From an uncultured Myxococcales bacterium (GTDB lineage Bacteria > Myxococcota_A > Polyangia > Polyangiales > Polyangiaceae): a DNA stretch of 48,831 bases. How positions within the stretch are numbered: the first letter of the stretch is position 1; each line of letters opens with the position of its first letter. The notes beneath the pieces are model-generated. The model made no database searches. It was given only the letters and a program-made list of their open reading frames with translations, and was not told where the DNA came from. A program made the position numbers and the translations under genes. The DNA lies in assembly GCA_937872925.1 (NCBI GenBank), contig CALMUT010000358.1, positions 1-48,831 on the forward strand. Direction: 5' to 3'. Positions 43,589-48,831 of the stretch are shown here, one piece after another.

Positions 43589-44608
43589 ATGAAGAACCCG
43601 CACGATCACCTGTTCAAGCGCATCTTTTCGGTGCCGGAAAACGCAGAGGGCGAGCTGCGGCATTTGCTACCAGCGGCAGTGAACGAGCGCATCGACTGGA
43701 GCACGCTGACGAATCTCGAGGTGCGCTTCACGGACGCGGACCCAGCGCAGGAGGCGGATGTGGCGTTCTCCGTGCAGCTGGATGGGCGCGAGGTGCTGCT
43801 GTACCTCCTGCTGGAGCACCAGAGCACGTCGGATCCATGGATGCCGCTGCGCTTGCTGCGCTACATGCTCGAGCTTTGGCATGACTACCTGAAAAGGCAT
43901 GAGGGCGCGACCCGCCTGCCTGCCATCGTGCCGATGGTGGTGCACCACAGCCCGTCGGGCTGGACGGCGCCGATGCAATTCGCCGAGTTGCTCGACCTGG
44001 ACGCGCACGGCCTTCAGCTGCTGCACCACGGGATCCCCAACTTCCGGTACTTGCTCGATGATCTGTCCCACGCGCGCTCGGAGGAGCTGAAGCAACGAGT
44101 GATGACCGCAATCGGACGCCTGACGCTCTTGGGGCTGAGCCGATCGCGGCAAAAAATCGACCTATTGCCGCAACTCCAGGCCTGGCAAGACCTGATCATC
44201 GAGGCCACGGAGGCGCCTAACGGCGTAGCGGCAATGGCGGCATTGGTGCGCTATATTCTGGCGGTGACGGAGACTGACCCCAAGCGCACGCACGAGTTCT
44301 TTGGGCAATTGGGCCCGAAGGAGGAGCTGGCTTTCATGACGGGTGCGGAGATGTTGACGGAAGAGGTGCGCATTGAGGCGGAAGCGCGGGGACGCGCGGA
44401 AGGCGAAGCGCGGGGACGCGCGGAGGGCGAAGCGCGGGGTGAAGCGCGGGGACGTGCGGAGATGGTGCTCAAACTGCTCGCACTGAAGTTCGGGGCGCTC
44501 ACGGAAGAGCAGAGCGCTCGCGTGCGGAACAGCTCCGTGGAACAGCTCGAGCTGTACGCGGAGCGCGTGCTCACGGTGGACTCGCTGGACGCAGTGCTTG
44601 CGGAGTAG
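43589..44608 (+). CDS. Rpn family nuclease (PD-(D/E)xK, Transposase_31-like)
   Basis: The 339-residue protein opens with PHDHLFKRIFS, the usual Rpn start. The nuclease core follows: EADVAFSVQLDGREVLLYLLLEHQS (catalytic Asp in EADV, ExQ in LEHQS, about 53-77), then RLLRYMLELWHDYL. Residues about 205-339 are the C-terminal domain, containing an 8-residue repeat of the EARGRAEG type and ending LELYAERVLTVDSLDAVLAE. Rpn proteins are DNA endonucleases; in E. coli some are anti-phage toxins held in check by a short protein (RpnS) translated from inside the same gene. Here the C-terminal part is also present as separate downstream copies. It is likely toxic when freed from its own C-domain. Confidence 0.88.
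   Translation: MKNPHDHLFKRIFSVPENAEGELRHLLPAAVNERIDWSTLTNLEVRFTDADPAQEADVAFSVQLDGREVLLYLLLEHQSTSDPWMPLRLLRYMLELWHDYLKRHEGATRLPAIVPMVVHHSPSGWTAPMQFAELLDLDAHGLQLLHHGIPNFRYLLDDLSHARSEELKQRVMTAIGRLTLLGLSRSRQKIDLLPQLQAWQDLIIEATEAPNGVAAMAALVRYILAVTETDPKRTHEFFGQLGPKEELAFMTGAEMLTEEVRIEAEARGRAEGEARGRAEGEARGEARGRAEMVLKLLALKFGALTEEQSARVRNSSVEQLELYAERVLTVDSLDAVLAE
44264..44608 (+). CDS. possible intragenic RpnS-like antitoxin (internal start)
   Basis: An in-frame GTG at 44264 (codon 226 of the Rpn gene) would yield a 114-residue C-domain protein starting V/M-TETDPKRTHEFF. TATATT at 44252-44257 ends 6 nt before it, a good -10 hexamer, so a leaderless internal transcript is possible; ATG 44234 is another in-frame choice. 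The strongest argument is comparative: the free-standing copy at 45894 begins exactly at the matching codon, with ATG and a ribosome-binding site. Intragenic antitoxins are known for Rpn proteins; its use here is inferred. Confidence 0.45.
   Translation: MTETDPKRTHEFFGQLGPKEELAFMTGAEMLTEEVRIEAEARGRAEGEARGRAEGEARGEARGRAEMVLKLLALKFGALTEEQSARVRNSSVEQLELYAERVLTVDSLDAVLAE
44381..44428 (+). repeat. 24-bp in-frame tandem repeat in the Rpn C-domain
   Basis: Two units of a 24-bp sequence (44381-44404 and 44405-44428, one mismatch) encode EARGRAEG twice, followed by a partial third. Copies B and C have one unit fewer, which exactly explains their 24-nt shorter length, so the number of units varies by whole codons. 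Confidence 0.85.
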
Positions 44609-45044
44609 CTTGGACGGCGTCGGGCCGCGGCGCGGGGCGGGAGTTCACTGCGATCGGAAATCGTCCGCGCCGGCGCGGGCGCGGGTTCCGGTGGTCGGAA
44701 ATCACCTCCGCTGGCGGAGGCAGACTTTGCTTTCGCCGGAGGCAAGTCGCTTGGTTGCGCTTTTCGACCAGGTCAGGTGCCGCAGCCTTGGGAACGCTTT
44801 CTGCCCCGCGCGCAACGCGACGCCGACTCCGGTCACCATCTCGCTGTTTGACGCGCACGTCCCCTCCTGCCGCGCGCAGCGCCGGCTGCATTTCCGTGGT
44901 TGTGCGGTTGCAGCGAGCGCACGCGGTCGCAGCCGGCGGGAGCACGGCTTTGGAGGGGACCGCGGAGCCGCAGCGATCCTTGTGCACGCGGTGTCATGCT
45001 GCGACCCAGAGCTCGCGGCGGCGACGCGAGGGGAGGCAACACCA

Positions 45045-45637
45045 GAGGCCACGGAGGCGCCTAACGGCGTAGCGGCAATGGCGGCATTGGTGCGCTATAT
45101 TCTGGCGGTGACGGAGACTGACCCCAAGCGCACGCACGAGTTCTTTGGGCAATTGGGCCCGAAGGAGGAGCTGGCTTTCATGACGGGTGCGGAGATGTTG
45201 ACGGAAGAGGTGCGCATTGAGGCGGAAGCGCGGGGACGCGCGGAAGGCGAAGCGCGGGGTGAAGCGCGGGGACGCGCGGATATCTTGCTGAAGCAGTTGG
45301 CGCTGAAGTTTGGACCGCTGAGCGACGCGCACATCGCGCAGGTGCAAGCCAGCTCCGTGGAAGAGCTTGAGCTGTATGCCGAGCGCGTGCTCACAGTGGA
45401 CTCGCTGGACGCGGTGCTTGCGGAGTAGCTTGGACGGCGTCGAGCCGTGGCGCGCGGCGGGAGTTCACTGCGATCGGAAATCGTCCGCGCCGGCGCGGGT
45501 GCGGGTTCCGGTGAGCAGCCTCCGCTAGCGGAGGCAGACTTTGCTTTCGCCGGAGGCAAGTCGCTGGTTGCGCTTTTCGACCAGGTCAGGCCGCAGCCTT
45601 GGGAACGCTTTCTGCCCCGCGCACAACGCGACGCCGA
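45045..45637 (+). repeat. Rpn 3' repeat, copy B
   Basis: It begins at the same GAGGCCACGG point as copy A (44201), 844 nt downstream, and runs through the C-domain and the conserved tail. The tail palindrome here is a perfect CCTCCGCTAGCGGAGG. The break point with its upstream leader falls right after GAGGGGAGGCAACA, a sequence also found before copy C. Confidence 0.9.
45078..45428 (+). CDS. stand-alone Rpn C-terminal domain protein, copy B
   Basis: ATG 45078 gives 116 residues; GTG 45108 (106 residues), with TATATT at 45096-45101, matches the possible internal start of the parent. The frame stays open further upstream, but that DNA is leader sequence, not Rpn. The protein lacks the whole nuclease core and keeps only the C-domain: TETDPKRTHEFFGQLGPK, the EARGRAEG repeat and the LELYAERVLTVDSLDAVLAE end. 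The middle (ADILLKQLALKFGPLSDAHIAQVQASS) differs from the parent but equals copy C. It may act as an antitoxin or immunity protein for Rpn, or for a diverged relative. A GAGGGGAGG lies 42 nt before the ATG, too far to serve it. Confidence 0.6.
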   Translation: MAALVRYILAVTETDPKRTHEFFGQLGPKEELAFMTGAEMLTEEVRIEAEARGRAEGEARGEARGRADILLKQLALKFGPLSDAHIAQVQASSVEELELYAERVLTVDSLDAVLAE

Positions 45638-45809
45638 TTCCACAGCGGGTTCGCAAAACGCCGCCCACAGCATCGCGGTCCGAATCTCCGCCGCGCTGCG
45701 CCGCCACATGTCCCCTCCGGTCACGCGCAGCGCTGCCTGCATCGACGACCCCGCGCGGGGACACCGGGCACCCTCTGGCGCAGGCAGCGCGAGCATGACC
45801 TTGGAGGGG

Positions 45810-45843
45810 ACCGCGGAGCCGCCGCGATTGGGGGCTCCGCGGT
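45810..45843 (+). promoter_or_regulatory. 11-bp-stem hairpin in the leader of Rpn C-domain copy C
   Basis: ACCGCGGAGCC (45810-45820) pairs perfectly with GGCTCCGCGGT (45833-45843). The leader of copy B keeps TTGGAGGGGACCGCGGAGCC but only a shorter pairing. It may be an attenuator or a protein-binding RNA element; it has no T run. Confidence 0.5.
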
Positions 45844-45862
45844 GTTATGCTTACGTGCATCT

Positions 45863-45887
45863 CTCGCGGCGGGGCCGCGAGGGGAGG
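45863..45887 (+). promoter_or_regulatory. hairpin plus strong ribosome-binding site of copy C
   Basis: CTCGCGGC (45863-45870) pairs with GCCGCGAG (45874-45881) around loop GGG. The Shine-Dalgarno GGGGAGG (45881-45887) starts within the last base of the stem and lies six nt before ATG 45894. Copy B has the same Shine-Dalgarno and a weaker hairpin. Confidence 0.65.
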
Positions 45888-45893
45888 CAACAA

Positions 45894-46214
45894 ATGACGG
45901 AGACCGACCCCAAGCGCACCCACGAGTTTTTTGGGCAACTAGGCCCGAAGGAGGAGCTGGCTTTCATGACGGGTGCGGAGATGTTGACGGAAGAGGTGCG
46001 CATTGAGGCGGAAGCGCGGGGACGCGCGGAAGGCGAAGCGCGGGGTGAAGCGCGGGGACGCGCGGATATCTTGCTGAAGCAGTTGGCGCTGAAGTTTGGA
46101 CCGCTGAGCGACGCGCACATCGCGCAGGTGCAAGCCAGCTCCGTGGAAGAGCTTGAGCTGTATGCCGAGCGCGTGCTCACAGTGGACTCTCTGGACGCGG
46201 TGTTTGCGGAGTAG
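45894..46214 (+). CDS. stand-alone Rpn C-terminal domain protein, copy C
   Basis: This 106-residue protein starts at ATG 45894 behind a near-ideal GGGGAGG and begins MTETDPKRTHEFF, exactly the point of the possible internal GTG start in the parent gene. It is the C-domain alone, ending LDAVFAE, and is nearly identical to copy B. With its own ribosome-binding site and no nuclease core it reads as a true gene rather than debris. By analogy with RpnS proteins, which bind and inhibit full-length Rpn, it may be a dedicated antitoxin; this is inference. Confidence 0.75.
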   Translation: MTETDPKRTHEFFGQLGPKEELAFMTGAEMLTEEVRIEAEARGRAEGEARGEARGRADILLKQLALKFGPLSDAHIAQVQASSVEELELYAERVLTVDSLDAVFAE

Positions 46215-46432
46215 CTTGGACGGCGTCGGGCCGCGGCGCGGGGCGGGAGTTCACTGGGATCGGAAATCGTCCGCGCCGGCGCGGGTGCTGGTTCCGGTGG
46301 TCGGAAATCACCTCCGCTGGCGGAGGCAGACTTTGCTTTCGCCGGAGGCAAGTCGCTTGGTTGCGCTTTTCGACCAGGTCAGGTGCCGCAGCCTTGGGAA
46401 CGCTTTCTGCCCCGCGCGCAACGCGACGCCGA
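45895..46432 (+). repeat. Rpn 3' repeat, copy C
   Basis: The match to copy B starts at TGACGGAGAC (45109 in B), runs through the stop and ends after the conserved tail, 786 nt downstream of B. Compared with A and B it lacks the stretch before the GTG/ATG start. The tail carries the same CCTCCGCTGGCGGAGG hairpin as A. Confidence 0.9.
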
Positions 46433-46440
46433 TTCTGGCC

Positions 46441-46604
46441 ATGAAGCGCGCGGGCGCGCGGAGACACCGGCACTGACTTCGAAGTTCGGCGAGTTGAGTG
46501 CTGACGAGAAGACACGCGCGTGCGCGGGACTTCGATGAAAGAGCTCCAGCTGTACGCCGAGCGCGTGCTCACCGCGGCGTCGCTGGGCGCTGTTTTCGGG
46601 GAGG
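46441..46604 (+). pseudogene. decayed fourth copy of the Rpn C-domain
   Basis: GAAGCGCGCGGGCGCGCGG at 46443 recalls the EARGRAE repeat; the frame then reads TSKFGELSADEKTRA and hits TGA at 46536. After a frameshift the end of the domain is recognisable (KELQLYAERVLTAASLGAVFGE, from 46535). It has lost the start, most of the domain and the frame, so it is taken as a remnant. Confidence 0.75.
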
Positions 46605-46660
46605 TAGGCCCGTTCAAAGCGAGCTGGACCCGCATTCACCCACTGTAAACAATGCTATTC

Positions 46661-46689
46661 TTGCCAAGTATTTCGTTGTCGACAATAAT
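46661..46689 (+). promoter_or_regulatory. hipBA promoter overlapping a palindromic operator
   Basis: TTGCCA (46661-46666), a 17-nt spacer and AATAAT (46684-46689) form a good sigma-70 promoter. A perfect 10-bp palindrome TTGTCGACAA (46676-46685) covers the spacer and the first bases of the -10, so a HipB dimer bound there would block RNA polymerase. Transcription would begin near 46696, only about four nt before ATG 46700, so the mRNA is probably almost leaderless. Confidence 0.7.
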
Positions 46690-46699
46690 AGCTTCCGTT

Positions 46700-47062
46700 A
46701 TGCCACGCAAGAGCGCATCGCCACATCCTGCCGTGCGGCGGCTCCTGAAGGAGCTGGGCGAGAACATCCGTCTGGCTCGGCTCAGGCGTGGCTTCTCGAT
46801 GGAGCTCGTCGCCGAGCGCGCGGGCATGTCGCGCCCCACCCTGCGGGCGGTCGAAAGTGGTGAACCGGGAGTCACCCTAGGTTCGTACGCCAACGTGCTG
46901 CACAGCCTGGGCCTGCACGAGGATCTGGCACTCGTTGGGCGCGACGACGTGTTGGGCCGCAAGCTACAAGACGCCGGTCTGCCGACGCGCCGTCGCGCAC
47001 CGAAGCGCGACGCGACGAGCACCGCCTCGGGGCAGGCCCCAAAGAAGGCTCGCGACGAATGA
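46700..47062 (+). CDS. hipB: HipB-like XRE-family antitoxin / repressor
   Basis: The 120-residue protein starts at ATG 46700; the upstream in-frame ATG 46652 lies before the promoter and is unlikely. An XRE helix-turn-helix spans about residues 18-75 (LGENIRLARLRRGFSMELVAERAG, MSRPTLRAVESGEPGVTLGS). The C-terminal tail is Arg/Lys-rich and disordered, ending KKARDE. HipB binds and silences HipA and represses its own operon. The stop overlaps the hipA start in ATGA. The palindrome in its promoter is the expected binding site. Confidence 0.88.
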   Translation: MPRKSASPHPAVRRLLKELGENIRLARLRRGFSMELVAERAGMSRPTLRAVESGEPGVTLGSYANVLHSLGLHEDLALVGRDDVLGRKLQDAGLPTRRRAPKRDATSTASGQAPKKARDE

Positions 47063-48351
47063 GCAAGCAGCGAGTCATCGAGGTCGTCGCCGACTGGGTC
47101 GGACTCGAGGGCCCCACCCGCATGGGGCAGCTGACCGCGGATCCAGTTCGTGGCAAAGAGGTCTTTGCGTTCGAGTATGACAAGGACTGGTTGTCGACTG
47201 CTTCCCGGCAGCAACTCGATCCGTCGCTGGCTCTCTATGCCGGGCCGCAATACCCCGCGAACAGCCGTGAGAACTTCGGCGTGTTCCTCGACTCCTGCCC
47301 CGACCGCTGGGGACGCGTGCTCTTGCGACGGCGCGAAGCCCAGCTCGCGCGTGAAGAGGGGCGAGCGGAGCGCCGCCTGCTCGAGTCGGACTATCTGCTC
47401 GGCGTGCATGACGGGCACCGCATGGGCGCGCTCCGGTTCAAAATGTCTGGTCGATTTCTCGACGACAACGCGGAACTCGCGTCTCCACCCTGGACCTCGT
47501 TGCGAGAACTCGAGCACGCGAGCCTGCAGCTCGAACGACAAGGCGTCGAAGACGACCCCGACTATGGCCGCTGGCTGCGGATGCTCATCGCACCGGGCGG
47601 GTCGCTGGGCGGCGCGCGCCCCAAGGCCAGCGTTCGCGACGAGCGCGACCGACTGTGGATCGCGAAGTTCCCGAGCCGCAGCGACGAGGATGACATCGGC
47701 GCGTGGGAACTCGCGCTGCATGACCTGGCTGAAAGAGCCGGGGTCGTCGTGCCCGAGGCGCAGCTACGTCGATTCGGCTCGAGCGGGAGGGCCGGGCACG
47801 GTCACCACACGTTCCTGAGCCGCCGCTTCGATCGCACTGACACTGCCGGCCGACTGCACTTCGCGTCGGCGATGACACTGCTCGATCGCGTAGATGGCCA
47901 AAACGCCGACGACGGCGTCAGCTACATGGAGCTTGCGGACCTGTTGATGCGCCTGGGCTCGAAAACATCACAGGACCTCGAGCAGCTCTGGCGTCGTATC
48001 GTGTTCTCCATCTGCGTGTCGAACACGGACGACCACCTGCGCAACCACGGCTTCATGCTGGAGGCCACCGGTTGGGCGCTTGCTCCGGCCTACGACATGA
48101 ACCCCGACCCCGATGGCGCGGGCCTCAAGCTGAACATCTCCGAGACGGACAACGCCCAGGACATCGATCTGGCCATGTCGGTCGCGTCGGTGTTCCGGAT
48201 CGACAAGAAACGCGCTGATGCGATTGTCGCCGACGTCACCGGCGCCGTGAACCAGTGGCGCGCGACGGCGACCAGCCATGGGCTACCCCGTGCCGCTCAG
48301 GATCGAATGCGTCGGGCGTTTCGGGTAGCCGAGGCATGGGCGGGTGGTTGA
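47059..48351 (+). CDS. hipA: HipA-like Ser/Thr kinase toxin
   Basis: The 430-residue protein has the HipA N-terminal subdomain (about 1-105, with FEYDKDWL and GVFLDSCPDRWGRVLL), the Gly-rich loop IAPGGSLGGARPKAS (about 177-191), the nucleotide-binding lysine in LWIAKFPS, the catalytic NTDDHLRNHGF (about 321-331) and the metal-binding YDMNP (about 346-350). All key residues are intact. HipA kinases phosphorylate glutamyl-tRNA synthetase or similar targets, halting translation and giving dormancy. It is translationally coupled to hipB by a 4-nt overlap, in the normal B-A order. Confidence 0.93.
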   Translation: MSKQRVIEVVADWVGLEGPTRMGQLTADPVRGKEVFAFEYDKDWLSTASRQQLDPSLALYAGPQYPANSRENFGVFLDSCPDRWGRVLLRRREAQLAREEGRAERRLLESDYLLGVHDGHRMGALRFKMSGRFLDDNAELASPPWTSLRELEHASLQLERQGVEDDPDYGRWLRMLIAPGGSLGGARPKASVRDERDRLWIAKFPSRSDEDDIGAWELALHDLAERAGVVVPEAQLRRFGSSGRAGHGHHTFLSRRFDRTDTAGRLHFASAMTLLDRVDGQNADDGVSYMELADLLMRLGSKTSQDLEQLWRRIVFSICVSNTDDHLRNHGFMLEATGWALAPAYDMNPDPDGAGLKLNISETDNAQDIDLAMSVASVFRIDKKRADAIVADVTGAVNQWRATATSHGLPRAAQDRMRRAFRVAEAWAGG

Positions 48352-48388
48352 GAAGACCGCGGCACCCTGAGGACCGGCGCGGCTTGAC

Positions 48389-48476
48389 TGGTGCGGGTAC
48401 GGCTGGCGCGGGCGCTGGTGGTTCAGCCGCGGGTGGCTCGGGCGCGGGTGGCTCGGGCGCGGGTGGCGTGCCGGAC
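48389..48476 (+). other. Gly/Ala/Ser-repeat DNA, likely lipoprotein-linker remnant
   Basis: Repeats of GGCGCGGGTGGCTCGG-type units read, in one frame, as GAGAGGSAAGGSGAGGSGAGG, the linker typical of lipoproteins in this window, but with no signal or domain around it. It lies in a 319-nt gap (48352-48670) after hipA and is probably a fragment of a deleted lipoprotein gene. Confidence 0.4.
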
Positions 48477-48545
48477 TCGGCTTGCGTCCGCGCTGGCGCG
48501 ACACGGCGCCGCGTCTTCGGCTGTGCGCGGCTCGCAAATACAGTA

Positions 48546-48553
48546 TGTATACA
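48546..48553. promoter_or_regulatory. AT-rich palindrome patch upstream of a lipoprotein
   Basis: TGTATACA is a perfect palindrome in a 30-nt AT-rich island (about 48535-48562) in otherwise GC-rich DNA, 117 nt upstream of the next lipoprotein start. TATACA or TATGTA could serve as -10, but no -35 match was found. Confidence 0.3.
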
Positions 48554-48670
48554 AACTAAAGCTCGCTCGCGATGCAGCCCCCGGCGATAGACCTCCGCCA
48601 GCTGCGCCAGCACCCTGAAACGCGTGAACAGGAAGCTCCGACGACCTCGGCTTTGGTGTAGTCTGAAGCA

Positions 48671-48831
48671 ATGAAACGTCCCTACCCCCTTGGCTTCGTG
48701 TTGGCCGCCGCGTTGTTCGTCGCCTGCGGAAGTGACTCGGATGGCGGACAAGACAAACACGACGGGAGCATGATGGCGGTCAGGCGAGCAGGACGGGAAA
48801 GGAGCAGTGCGACGGCAAGAGAGGGGAAGGA
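48671..48831 (+). CDS. lipoprotein, 5' part only (runs off the window)
   Basis: ATG 48671 opens MKRPYPLGFVLAAALFVACGSDSDGG, a clear lipoprotein signal with FVAC lipobox (Cys19). Only 53 codons are visible. After about residue 34 the composition turns to Arg/Ser (VRRAGRERSSATARE), which is unusual and might reflect a frameshift. No domain can be named. Confidence 0.65.
   Translation, partial: MKRPYPLGFVLAAALFVACGSDSDGGQDKHDGSMMAVRRAGRERSSATAREGK

Larger units (their letters stand above)
44201..44826 (+). repeat. Rpn 3' repeat, copy A (inside the parent gene and its tail)
   Basis: This is the first of three long direct repeats. It covers the last 408 nt of the Rpn gene plus about 218 nt after its stop. 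The tail includes a CCTCCGCTGGCGGAGG hairpin at about 44704-44719. Copies B and C match it nearly base for base apart from short indels. Confidence 0.9.

Noticed and set aside
43589..44608. Rpn gene as part of an insertion sequence
   Set aside because: The family was once labelled Transposase_31, but no terminal inverted repeats or target duplications were found around it and family members act as nucleases.
44598..45077. Upstream extension of the copy B frame to 44598
   Set aside because: This part overlaps the conserved non-coding tail of copy A and an unrelated leader, and its translation is not protein-like; only the C-domain part is taken as a gene.

Overview
The window is GC-rich, densely coded DNA with a delta-proteobacterial / Myxococcota (Polyangia-like) look. 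It has many lipobox secretion signals followed by Gly/Ala/Ser-rich linkers, a TPR/PEGA-like exported protein of the kind found beside Hanks-type kinases in these bacteria, a formylglycine-generating-enzyme-like lipoprotein, and frequent GTG starts. No rRNA, tRNA or CRISPR array was seen. The taxonomic placement is an inference from gene content and composition, not from a marker gene.

Layout. (1) 1-4.4 kb: cell-surface genes, namely the tail of a low-complexity protein, a TPR/PEGA-like exported protein, a glycine-rich lipoprotein, and on the minus strand a lipoprotein joining a phospholipase A2-like core to a C2-like domain. (2) 4.6-10.7 kb, minus strand: a tight five-gene modification-dependent restriction operon in the order EVE-like/HNH, HNH, mcrB, mcrC, EVE-like/HNH, with ATGA-type overlaps. 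(3) 11.1-32.1 kb, plus strand: a class 1 DISARM phage-defence locus. drmD and drmMI stand first and drmA, drmB, drmC last, but about 7.3 kb of accessory genes lie between the halves: a Ser/Thr kinase with a C-terminal CxxC pair, a HEPN-like protein, a lipoprotein, a PIN-like RNase, a small unknown protein, an ImmA/IrrE metallopeptidase and an opposing small lipoprotein. (4) 32.2-41.8 kb: a membrane protein with a DnaJ-type zinc-finger repeat, a CDKN3-like phosphatase (minus), a Cys-rich lipoprotein, a large nuclease-helicase with Cas4-like, DEDD-like and SF1 helicase parts, a small Cys-rich exported protein (minus) with an 18-bp perfect palindrome upstream, and a NERD nuclease-helicase. (5) 42.0-48.8 kb: an FGE-like lipoprotein (minus), then an Rpn-family nuclease gene followed by two stand-alone copies and one decayed copy of its own C-terminal domain, then hipBA with a promoter/operator overlap, and the start of another lipoprotein.

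How it fits together. This is a defence island. McrBC with three HNH partners would attack modified incoming DNA, DISARM would discriminate self by methylation, and the nuclease-helicases, PIN/HEPN proteins, Rpn and HipA are candidate toxic or abortive effectors. The two most unusual parts are the kinase/HEPN/PIN/ImmA block inside DISARM and the Rpn C-terminal-domain array. The array looks like a multi-copy version of the intragenic Rpn antitoxin arrangement, with hairpins at or near two of its translation starts. All functional statements rest on reading motifs by eye; no searches were run.
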